A stretch of 64,000 nt of DNA, from the NCBI RefSeq assembly GCF_014805685.1, contig NC_060886.1, positions 18,526,608-18,590,607 of the forward strand. The letters are read 5' to 3'. Below, one piece after another: positions 1-10,289 of this stretch. The notes below the pieces were generated by a model. The model ran no database searches, was not told the DNA's origin, and saw only the letters and a program-made list of their open reading frames with translations. The stretch's first letter is position 1, and every line of letters begins with the position of its first letter. Source of the DNA: Silurus meridionalis. Taxonomy: Eukaryota > Chordata > Actinopteri > Siluriformes > Siluridae. Position numbers and translations under genes: made by a program.

Positions 1-2549
1 AGTAGACATGTAAACAATAGTTCAGATCGGCTGCAAGTCAAAATTGTACAAAAAAAAAATCATACTTTCAGTGATGGGACTCAAAGCTGTGATTCTCAAC
101 AAGAGCTTGGAGTCACACTACCCAAGTTTAACTCTGTGAACTCCATGAAGTCAGACGAGGCATGAGTATGAAACAGTTAGAGTCTTATCACGATCAGACC
201 TGACAGATGCTTATCAAGATGACTCAAGCGTGACAGAGAATAAAGGCTTTACTTTACACAGCCTTTAACACGAATTAAATATATACACATACATGTATAT
301 CACACAACATGCCAGAAAAAAAATCCTTACACCAATAGTAACTAAGCATACAATAAATTTAATGACCTGATGGTATTCAAGATAACACAAGGAAAGTCCT
401 ATATTATGTAATATTCTGTGTCAGAACAGAATAAACAATCACAATAATAAAGGGACTTATGTTCTCTCTCTAAGTGAACCATTAAGGATCCTATCTGGAA
501 ACCTACATAATAGTATTTCTATACTGTCATAGGTTCCAAGTTAAACACTTTTCGGAAGATGGGAACTCTTAATCATCCAGTTAACACTTAGATCTGTTGA
601 ACGTTTTTTTTTCCAAAGACTTCATTTAAACCTTATATAAACTGTCAGTACTGTGTGCATTATAACTAGTATTTTAGTACTAGATAGCACAGAACTTTAG
701 GTAGAGATCTCACTTTACATTTTATGCACATCATGGACAACTAAGACTAAAAAGAATGACATATACACTACATTTTCCAAAGACATCTACACTAACCCTG
801 TTTCATTCTCTTGCATTCTGTACAAACATATTCCTTACACTAATGTCGCAAACATTCTTCTACATTTAAGGAAATTAAACAACATTAACTCGTTGTGTGT
901 GTAGCAGTTTGGGTGCGACCAAAACCAGTTCAGGAGCGCGTTTTTATTTATTTATCCGCCCTAAAACACATTGCTGTATACACATCTGATGTGTGTATAA
1001 ATAATTTAATTCTGACATTTGATGACTTTAAAAAGCCATTGCGCCTTACATGAATTTAGATACATTTCGGATCTAATGCGCTTTGCCTTTTCCAAGAATT
1101 TGCTAGACTTTCCCCTTTATGTGAACGTACTTGCAAAGGTGTGATGCAACCGTTTCGGTTGTTTGTAAACACTAAAGATTTCCCACATTTCCAGACTCGT
1201 GATCTGGTGCGCACAGATGACGAAATGTATCATCATTGCAATCAAGCGTTTCATTAGAGCTGCGCATCGCAATGAGACAAGTGTGACCTGGGGCTGCCTG
1301 AAAAACGCACAAGCGCCGAAACACTTTATACACGTTTCTTTTTTTTTCTTTTAATAAAAAAGAATTGAATGTTCATAAACTAGAGACTATGCAAAAGTGA
1401 TTATTCAGGGTTATGTTGTATTCCTGTTGTGCATTAGGAAGAGGAACGAGCAGGTGGGTGTGAGGATGATGCACTTAAGGACTTGTGGATAACAAGGATT
1501 TAAGTTTGCACAGATTAGTTAATTATCCACAAATGCGCTTTTCCTCTTAAGGGTGGGGACACATCACTGCCAGAGGCAAAAAAAACCCGAGTGTGTGTGA
1601 AATCCCCCACCAGCTCCGCATCTTCACACACAGCGAGCGGAGCTGAAATGATCCAGATCTTGTCCGAGACCAGGACCTTTTGAAAAGAGACCACCTTAAC
1701 GAATAGGTCGGGATTAATCATTTATCTTTAGCTGCTTAAAGCAGTGATGGATGTGTACCGTCACTCAGCCTTAGCACAATAGAAGCACAACGTTTTGTTC
1801 CTGCCAAATAAATCACCCGCATTGTTTAAGGTACATTGATCAGTCTAATGACTTGTAATAGGCTTCTAATTGGCACAAAAATCTGCTCGCCAGGTACACC
1901 AGCTGACAGGATGTGGTGTTTCAAATCACAGACAAAACCATTTTTTAGTAACAGAAATATTTCAATACCTCGGTATGAAAATACCAAAGGTAATAACATT
2001 CATTTTAAATTAAATAAAGGACAAGCATCAATTGAAAGACACTCAGTATACTACAAATAATCCCAGCTTTTACAATGCATGAAATCACTATGCTCATTAA
2101 TTCATTATTGATTATTAATTAATTAGTCTTTTCTTAGAAATTACATGAATCTCTTTCATTTATTTATTTAGAATTATTAACACTACATTTTACAAAGTGT
2201 AAATATCCCGTTTTATTTTCAATATAGCCTCTTTCTAAATCACACAAGACGATTAATTTATCTATAGTGTTTTCCGTGGTGTTTTTTTAAAGAATTCACA
2301 TAAATAAATATAAATACAAACCTAAAGGATTAAATCAGATCAGTTCAAAATAACATCACATTCGTCTAATATTACAATTGCTGTACAAAATATAAAACTA
2401 GATTCGTTTGGGAAAACCCAATATAATTGATATGCTCGAATTGATTACAGATAAATACAGCAGTCATCTGTAATACGAGGCGCAGAGAGAAAGTTGCACA
2501 TGCATATGAGAGGGAGACTTTCTGCAGCCAAATACGAGTATTTTTTTTT
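1..2549. other. Intergenic sequence upstream of sp9
   Basis: No coding exon or recognisable RNA gene was found here. The sequence is AT-rich apart from a less AT-rich stretch at about 900-1700. A 68-codon open frame on the minus strand at 1515-1721 has no recognisable similarity or splice context. In human the next gene beyond SP9 is OLA1, but no OLA1 coding exon is visible here. Confidence 0.6.
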
Positions 2550-2880
2550 AACAGATATTTAATGGCGTTAATTGTTTGCCTGTCAATTTACTATAATTGC
2601 AGAAATGAAGTAATTTTCGAGGCTCTGTCATGCGAATTTGAATAAACTTTTCAGATTCCCCTCTCCATAGGAGGGATTTAAAGCGCAGCGCTTTGGAGCA
2701 AATTGCGGCCGGGCTGCCTGGCACCGCTCAGCCCCTATAATGGAGCATTATTTGGCAATTTTGAATACCGTAATGCACAGCTTTCTGCGAGACCATTTTC
2801 AAGAAAATTGCTTTAACTTTTAAAAGGATGATGATTCACTCTAAAGCAGGCCATTGTTAAATTATGCCATTAACTTTAAA
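2550..2880. promoter_or_regulatory. Candidate conserved non-coding element upstream of sp9
   Basis: About 330 bp of complex, non-repetitive sequence lie about 1.4-1.6 kb upstream of sp9. They contain several homeodomain-like AT cores (for example ggcgttaattg and ttactataattgc) together with GC-rich patches (aagcgcagcgctttgg, a palindrome, and gcggccgggctgcctggc). The block stops abruptly at the microsatellite at 2904. No open frame covers it. The enhancer interpretation is inference from composition and position. Confidence 0.35.
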
Positions 2881-2900
2881 TGTTTTAACAAGTAAAAAAA

Positions 2901-2903
<3 letters not shown>

Positions 2904-2951
<48 letters not shown>
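2904..2951. repeat. (CA)n microsatellite
   Basis: This is an uninterrupted CA tract of about 24 units, preceded by an A-run. Confidence 0.95.
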
Positions 2952-2953
<2 letters not shown>

Positions 2954-3194
2954 GTATGATGCATTGATCTTCGTATAAAAGACAAAAAATAAAGACGCAT
3001 AATTTAGGTACAGAAATATATAAGAAAGAAGTGACAGTATAGCTGAATTAATCTTTGTATTTCAAACTAGAAAAGAATTTCCTATTTGCAATTGCAAGTC
3101 GTCCTATACCTTTCTCCATACTTCATTATAGACTTTACTGTTTGGATGCCTAAAAATGTGTGAAGCTTCAAGTGGAAATTATGGGACGCATCAT

Positions 3195-3316
3195 GTAAGA
3201 CACGCGCGCGCTGCTTTTCCAAAGGCATTTAAACGGAGCGCTGCTGTGGGCGCACGCGCGCATTTTACCCCCACAACCACACACGCACGCACGCACACAC
3301 ACACACACGCACGCAC
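3195..3316. repeat. Alternating purine-pyrimidine GC/CA-rich tract
   Basis: The stretch contains cacgcgcgcgc, ggcgcacgcgcgc and then a mixed (CACG)/(CA) run ending near 3316. It is low complexity and of the alternating purine-pyrimidine type able to adopt Z-DNA. Confidence 0.7.
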
Positions 3317-3899
3317 AAAACCCACGATCTTTCACACCTGTTGTGAAATCAGTAATTCCCCACTGATTTTCTCCTCCAGGCTTGTCCTGAGGTGACTGCA
3401 AATTACAAAAAGTGCGATCAGTGTACATTTTTTAAAATCCGTCGTAAATATAAAAGAAAGAAAGAAAGAAAAAGTTTATGAACTTGCATACCGAAGTGAA
3501 CATTATTGCGTAAGCTGAAAAGAACACGTTCGAACAATTTTACGCTTTAAGCATATTCATTTCAAATGTACAAAAATATATAAGATATAGTGGATGCAGA
3601 TTGGAATTTTTTCATATGAAAGCATATCGGTAGAAAATTTGTTGTCACCTATAAATCTTTTCCTTTCATTTAGCGTGCAGGCTGTCACAGGCGAACGTCA
3701 GAAACGGGATTAAACAAATCAAGACATCATGCACAAGTGGGAAAAAAAACAGAAATCAGTCGCTTACCACAGAAGAGCGCAGGATTATTATACACCAATA
3801 TGAGCTCTACTCTATTATAAGTGCAGGGACTGCGCCTTGATGGCCATATAGCCTACATATAAAAAACCTTAAAAATACCAGATCGCTTGACGCCTGACA

Positions 3900-4199
3900 G
3901 TGGGATCGGTACCTCGGTTATTGATTGACATGCTACTTTAGTATTTCTGTCATGGACACGTCTCTTATTGGCTGAACTCAACTCGTCGTTTAAGTATCCG
4001 CTGCGCAGATTGGTCGAGTGTCCCCGGCAGCTGTACTTCAAAGAAGGCGCTCTCTACAACTAGGTAGAGTGTGTGAGCCTCAGCCAGGGGACGAGCGACC
4101 CGAGTGCAGACCTCAGCAAAACACGTCCTGTCCGAGTCAAACTGGAACATAATATAACAGTGCAGTCCTGAAAAGTTCAGCTTAGAAACAGCACTGGTT
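3900..4199 (+). promoter_or_regulatory. sp9: sp9 proximal promoter / 5' UTR region
   Basis: The 300 bp before the sp9 ATG are less AT-rich than their surroundings. They carry two inverted CCAAT boxes (ATTGG), one near 3968 in tcttattggctg and one near 4010 in cagattggtcga. No convincing TATA box is visible at a fixed distance, so the start site is not defined. CCAAT plus GC-rich sequence is usual for developmental TF promoters; calling this the promoter is inference from position. Confidence 0.5.
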
Positions 4200-4260
4200 A
4201 TGGCTACTTCTATACTTGGGGTAAGTCAGCATTTTTTACTCGAATCTTGTTTATGATAAA

Positions 4261-4333
<73 letters not shown>

Positions 4334-5968
4334 CTTTGGTTTTCAAAAGGCAACACCAAGTTTCCTGTAACTATATACTGCTTTGGCTGCGTTGCAAATA
4401 TCAGAAAACTGCAGACTGTTTACGTGCTTTCATTTGTAAATCGCTTTCTGTTTTATGTCTGTTTAAACCGTAGATATTCATTTTGAAGTAGACTTCCGAT
4501 TTATTTGATTAAACGTATTAGGAAACGTTTTACGCACGTCCATGAAAAGCTGGATACTTTCTCACTTTCTCACTTTTCTTACAACCCTGTCAAAGCACTG
4601 ACGTCTAAGTATTTTTTATATATATTTAAATATTGTTGCATAGTTAAGAACAAACTTTGCTTTCTACAGGAAGAGCCGCGTTTCGGAACTACCCCTCTGG
4701 CTATGTTGGCTGCGACCTGTAATAAAATTGGCAACACAAGTCCTCTGACCACTTTACCTGACTCCAGCGCGTTTTCCAAAGGCGGATTTCATCCGTGGAA
4801 AAGATCTTCGTCCAGTTGCAACTTGGGCTCCAGTTTGCCTGGATTCAGCGTGGCGACGAGCCGCAGCACATCTGGACTAACAACCAGCACGGGCACGAAC
4901 AATAGCGCGTTTTGCCTGGCATCCACCTCACCAACTTCCTCCGCGTTCTCCACCGAGTACAGCAGCTTGTTTTCCAACTCGGCGAGTGTTTCCTCGCAAG
5001 AATCCGGACAGTCTGCATTCATTTCCAAAGTACACACTTCTGCCGATACTCTGTACCCACGAGTGGGCATGGCGCACCCGTACGAATCGTGGTACAAGTC
5101 TGGCTTTCACTCCACGATCTCAGGCGAGGTGGCCAACGGCGCGTCCTCGTGGTGGGATGTGCACACAAATCCAGGCTCATGGCTCGAGGTGCAAAATCCA
5201 GCTGGCACGCTTCAGAGCTCGCTGCATACGGGCACACCGCAGGCCATTCACTCCCAGCTCGGCGGCTACAACCCCGACTTCTCGAGCCTCACACACTCGG
5301 CTTTCAGTTCGACTGGCATCAGCCCAACGGCGTCCCACCTCCTGTCCACCAGCCAGCACCTGTTGACGCAGGACGGGTTCAAAACCGTCATACCAACGTA
5401 CACGGACACTTCGGCGGCCAATGCCATGATATCTGGTGCCAGTTCAGGAATCGGGAGCTCGTCTAGATCCTCCAGGAGATACTCGGGCAGAGCGACGTGC
5501 GACTGCCCGAACTGCCAGGAGGCAGAAAGGCTTGGGCCTGCCGGTGCCAGTTTGCGCAGAAAAGGACTCCACAGTTGCCACATCCCAGGCTGTGGCAAAG
5601 TCTACGGCAAAACATCTCACCTCAAAGCGCACCTCAGATGGCACACCGGAGAAAGGCCCTTCGTGTGCAACTGGCTTTTTTGCGGAAAACGCTTCACCAG
5701 ATCCGACGAGCTCCAGAGGCACCTTCGAACCCACACGGGAGAGAAAAGATTTGCGTGCCCGGTGTGCAACAAGCGCTTTATGAGAAGCGACCACCTGAGC
5801 AAGCATATCAAAACGCATACTGCCGGAGGTGGGGGCAAAAAAGGCAGCGACAGTGACACCGACACAAGTAACCTGGAGACCCCCAGGTCCGAGTCGCCGG
5901 AACTGATTTTGGAAGGTGTAAACCCGAGGGTCACGGTCAAAGAGCAGTCTCCTCTTCACGAGTCCTGA
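4200..5968 (+). CDS. sp9: Sp9 zinc-finger transcription factor
   Basis: This is a two-exon gene. Exon 1 (4200-4220) encodes only MATSILG and is followed by gtaagt. Exon 2 (4670-5968) follows ttctacag and runs to TGA, giving 439 aa. The start was chosen because MATSILG joined to [19 protein letters not shown] matches the Sp9 N-terminus; Sp8 as I recall it begins at the later MLAATCNK. The Sp box and serine-rich region come first, then a Buttonhead box (CDCPNC, about residues 284-289), then three C2H2 fingers at about 310-332, 340-362 and 370-390 with TGERP/TGEK linkers. A short acidic and serine-rich tail ends the protein. Family knowledge: Sp9 is a nuclear GC-box/CACCC-binding factor acting in limb/fin ectoderm and in forebrain interneurons. 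The intron (4221-4669) contains a (TA)n tract at 4265-4331. Identity is secure; Sp8 is the only real alternative. Confidence 0.96.
4265..4331. repeat. (TA)n microsatellite in sp9 intron 1
   Basis: This is a pure TA tract of about 33 units, 45 bp after the sp9 exon 1 donor. Confidence 0.95.
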
Positions 5969-6054
5969 GCTGCCTGATCCTGCCAACATGCGAATGACAT
6001 TAAAATGCTATCGATACAAAAAAAAACGTCTCTCCAAAAACCTGGTAGGTTATA

Positions 6055-6060
6055 AATAAA
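6055..6060 (+). terminator. sp9: Candidate sp9 poly(A) signal
   Basis: AATAAA lies 87 bp after the sp9 stop. It is the nearest canonical signal; a longer 3' UTR using later signals is possible. Confidence 0.4.
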
Positions 6061-6636
6061 GGACAAAGACACGGGTCAGGAGTTGGATGGACTGTCTTGG
6101 TGACACTTTAGGCTTTTTTGAAATAGGAATAACAAGGCTTTTTTTTTATTAAAGGTCAATATGATTGGTAAAATCATTATTACAAAACTAAAATTGATTA
6201 GACCTATTTCACGTTTCAGGCCGGTTACTAAAATGTGTTCAGAAAGTTGATTTTCAGTTTCGATCGATGCGCAGGAAAAAAAAAAGAAAAAAAAAAAGTG
6301 AATCCATCTGAACACGGCTGGAAAACAGTTGAGCTAAACGGTGTAGATATATTGACAAAATAACATGATATTTTCCCTGTAAATGTTCCTTATTACTGTT
6401 TCGTGGTGGATCCTGAAATTCAGGGAGTTTTCTTTACTTTCGACGCACTTTGTGGATGTCAGTATGTATGTAACACAGCTATTTAAAATTCAGTTACTCC
6501 TTTCTTTACCTTGCTAAAAAAATATATAAATGTTTAATTGTAAAGTCTCGCGTATAAGGCTTTCATTTTGTAATTAAAGGTATTTAAAATCAAACGCTAT
6601 TTGGTTGTTGTTTTGATGCACACAAGTAAAATTGAG

Positions 6637-6678
<42 letters not shown>

Positions 6679-6839
6679 TAATTTCGATTTTATTTTAACG
6701 TCAGACAATAATTAGACCATTCCTTAAATATCTTTAACGTTTACTCAGATCTATTGAAAGTTATTTGGTGTTTCCAAAGTGTCCGTTTGTAAATACTATA
6801 TCAATAATGCATTTCTTATGCGGAACGTAAATCAACACA
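6061..6839. other. sp9 3' flank with (TTA)n tract
   Basis: This is AT-rich sequence with no exon. It contains a (TTA)n trinucleotide tract at about 6638-6679 and may include the end of the sp9 3' UTR. Confidence 0.6.
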
Positions 6840-7160
6840 ATTTCCCAGTGGAATAAATCAATAGTTAATGCCCCGGAACAGGCATTTTACGCCCAAATGA
6901 AAATCTTGTTAAATAGTGTTAATTATGATTGGAGCACATCGCAGCCCCATGTGTCTTGTATCTGCGATTAGGGATTCGTGTCTTATCAAATATCTAATTA
7001 ATATCCGAGACATCATTTGTTCACCCGCTCTTTATCAGCGCTTTTCCGAGGGGGTTCGGTGACAAAAGGGGCTCTGAATATTTATTTTAATCGGTCGAAT
7101 TAACTGCCTACATTTGCATGTCAAACGGAAAATGTCCATTTAAGAGAAGGCTATGGTATA
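6840..7160. promoter_or_regulatory. Candidate conserved non-coding element downstream of sp9
   Basis: About 320 bp of non-repetitive sequence lie roughly 0.9-1.2 kb after the sp9 stop. They are rich in homeodomain-type cores: gttaattatgattg, tctaattaatatcc and cgaattaactg. They also contain gcccaaatgaaaatc and gctttatcagcgc-like mixed motifs. There is no open frame or repeat signature. The enhancer role is inferred; it resembles the conserved blocks that flank vertebrate developmental TF genes. Confidence 0.35.
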
Positions 7161-8270
7161 AAGCAGCTTTTAGCCTTTATAAGCGCAGCACTTGATTGGT
7201 GTTATGGGAAGATTTTTTTTTCTTCCTCTTTTTCCTAGATGCCACTTTTGAGAAGGAAAATGGGAAAAGCCATATGCAAATCGTGATTTTAAAATGCTCT
7301 TGTTGCGGTGCAGTCAAATGGTCGCTTGGGTGTTATTTGAATATCAGTGGCCGTGTACTGAAAGGGTTCAAGGATGCTCTCTGACTCCTTTGTGTTTATC
7401 CAGTGCAGCGTCCGATCTGAAAGAAAGAAGCCGCGGTATAATTAGGCTGCAGCTCAGCCTGGGAACTGGTGAGGGCTTCACGTCTCAGCCGGGAGAAGCG
7501 CCTTGTGGGGAGGAAGTTAAATTGACCAGAAGGCAATAGACGAAAATTATTTTTCATTTCCCCAGTAAGGGTCGTAAACGCAATACCCTTAGCAAAACAC
7601 ACAGAAAATAAATCGTTCCATTTATCAGATAAATTGACATTTTGCAGGTTGGAAACAGCGTGCAATATACAATACAATACAATAAATAAAGGAAAAAACT
7701 ATACAATCGAGTTGGCATCTAATTCTAAGTGTTTTGTCGTATAAACAAAAATTGCTGTGAGAACGCTTTATTTTAATAAACACCAGGTGTCTGAATTTGA
7801 TTTTCAGCCTGTCTTTATTTTAATGTCGGACACCCAATTTTTATTGCGGACACTGCAAAAAATATGGGCTGCGGAAATGAGCGCTGTTTGGGCGTAAAGG
7901 CATTCATAAGCACACTTTACAATTATATGGTCTCATTAAGATTTACAAACGGGAGAGTATAGCCGGACGAGAATGAATCATTGAGAGGTGGCGGCTCGCC
8001 CGCGGTCCTGGACACAGAGCGCCGTCACTCAGCGCTTTGTTCCGCTTTGGCGGAATGCGCTCTTGCTGAGAAAGAGGCGAAAAGTCAAGCTTTGTTTGCG
8101 AACCACAATAAAGACAGATCAAAGCGCCGCGGTCTGTGCGGGATACACGCAGGATGAGCACCATATCACTGATCAAGGAGCTCACACCGCTCTCCTCACC
8201 AGTCCAGGGTCAAAAGAGGTGTCCATAAATATAGATAAATATAGACCATGTTCTAAATATTAGATTCGGT
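7161..8270. promoter_or_regulatory. Complex non-coding stretch, possible further enhancers
   Basis: The sequence stays complex and less AT-rich, with two denser parts at about 7230-7560 (contains catatgcaaat, an octamer-like site, and ggctgcagctcagcc) and about 7970-8210 (GC-rich, with ggtggcggctcgcccgcgg). Open frames of 60-90 codons occur on both strands but have no splice context or recognisable similarity, so I do not call a gene. Confidence 0.3.
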
Positions 8271-9821
8271 CATCGATTTTATGACAACAAATTTCTTATA
8301 TGGCAAATTATTATTAATATATACTACTGTCATTATTATTATTATTATTATTATGATGCTTTCTAAGCAAAGGAACCTCCTACTTGTATCCCTGGAACAG
8401 CCTGTTTTTACCTCCCTATGAGATTTCTACATTATAGAAACCACCCCAATCCTGTAATTCATTCAAAACAACTAACAATGAATTGAACTTTTATATGTCT
8501 GGCTTTATTTCAGTGCAGGTACATTTCCATGAAAATAAGTTCACTGGGTCAGTTCTATAATAGGCGGCATTTTCGATTTGAACAGGAAGCTATTTCAGTG
8601 CTTTCAGGAAAGACATTTGCACTTGAGTGTTTTGATGCTGCTTTAAGTAGTTCTAGTGTGCGTTTTCTGATTAAAGTGGAAGAACAACGGTGAATATCGA
8701 CCAACTTGTCTAGCACAACTCCACAAGATGAAGGTAAAAATGATTATATTTATATATATATTAAAAAAAAACCTTTTCCTAAAAAGCTTTGCCTTCTAGA
8801 GAGCATTTTTTGTGAACAACACTGATGACGTACAAGTGCACATCATCGTGTTAAGGAGCTCTAAGCGTTCTCAGCGCTCAGCATTTCCTCACCAGGGTCA
8901 GAGCTGATTTCAAGCTCATTCCCCAACATGAAGGTCAGGAAAAAGTCCAAAACACCTGAAGCATATTTAAACACGGTACACTGGTGTGTTTTGCAAAGCA
9001 GAAAAATAATGTATTAGAGTTGTACATTTTTAAATAAAATTAAAACCTGGAGACATTTTAATGCTCAAAGAGATTTGTTGGTCACAAATTGCAAAAATAA
9101 ATTATACAAGCTCATATATTTGTTTTCTCTTATTATTATTATGGTTGGCTCACGGACATGAAATGGAAACCAATGAAATTAAACAAACAAAAACTTGTCT
9201 TGCAGCAGATTAAACATGAACTAGAAACCCTGTGATTATTTCAGTCATTCACGGTGCAATTTTGCTGGAAACATATCAAACATTAAATTAAACAATGGAT
9301 GAGATATAATATGCTAAAATAGCGAACTGTCTACGAAACTCCTGCGGTTAAATCAATGAACTTCAAAGGATAATGTCAGTGAATGATGGCTGTAGGAATT
9401 TCCTATGGTTCCTCGTTAAAAGACCTGCCGAGTCTGAAAGCCAAAACATCTGAATTACTGTAAAACATATGTCTGATTACTGAGCTGGATATTGTCTTAT
9501 GATCAAATCGAAAAAGTAAAACACTGTGCAGCAGCTAAAACACTTTACAAGAACGAATGAAAAAAATACTTTAAAGCTTTCATCGATTACCATAAAGAAT
9601 CTTAGCGCCCTCTTCTGGTAAATAAAAAAAGTTTTTTTTTATCATAAAATGAAAGAAAAACAATTCAGACACAAAATCCACATTTACTACACCAATACAT
9701 ACTCTGAATTGATTGAATTAAAACATTTCAGGAAGAAAAAAAAAAACAGGTCATTGTGTGTCCAGTATACTTTTACATTGAAAATAAAATTGTAAATTAC
9801 AGCAATAGGCAAAATGTTATT
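8271..9821. other. Intergenic AT-rich sequence and probable cir1 3' UTR
   Basis: No coding exon was seen. A short ATT-repeat lies at about 8335-8352. The part nearest 9821 is presumably the cir1 3' UTR on the minus strand, but no canonical minus-strand poly(A) signal was found close to the stop. Confidence 0.5.
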
Positions 9822-10289
9822 TCAGTGTCTTTGCTTCTCCCCATCTCCAAAATTTGGACTTCTGTTCTTTTCCTTTCCTACCCTCACAGTTTCTTTACTC
9901 CTGCTATAAATTTTTTCCCTACTCCCAGCCCTCACTCTAATTCTTTCCCTGCTCCTGCTTCTCACTCTTTCTCTACTCCCACTTCTTCCTTTTCCGGTTC
10001 TACTTCGCTCAAAACTATCACTCCTATCTTTCTTCCTCAAGTTGTTCCCTTGTTGGCTTTGACTTCTGCCCTTTTCCCTCTTACCTTGATCATTACTCAT
10101 ACTTCTTTGTTTGCCACTCCTTTCCGCCTCCCTTCCCCTTTCATTATCCCGACTCTTCTCTCTCCTCATACTTCCTCTCTCTCTACTCGGACTCCTATTT
10201 CTCTCACTGTCTCTGGTTCTGCTGCTCCTATATTCACCTTTCTCTTCCATCTCCTCGTCCTTCTCTGTCCTTATCCCTCCATTCAGTCA
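9822..10289 (-). other. cir1: Frame-shifted RS-rich 3' part of cir1 last exon
   Basis: Two frames overlap here. The frame entering from exon 9 ends ...GDGRER at TGA 10234. The other, offset by one base, is open from about 10289 to 9822 and encodes about 150 residues dominated by Arg, Ser, Glu and Lys ([19 protein letters not shown] and similar). That matches the character of the vertebrate CIR1 tail. A one-nucleotide indel anywhere in about 10237-10289 would join them. It may be a sequence error or a real allele. Confidence 0.6.

Noticed and set aside
1515..1721. 68-codon minus-strand frame upstream of sp9
   Set aside because: It has no recognisable similarity, splice context or conserved motif, and its length is expected by chance.
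4789..5989. Several long open frames on both strands overlapping sp9 exon 2
   Set aside because: They are shadows of a GC-richer, serine-rich coding exon; only the frame with three C2H2 fingers and matching N-terminus is real.
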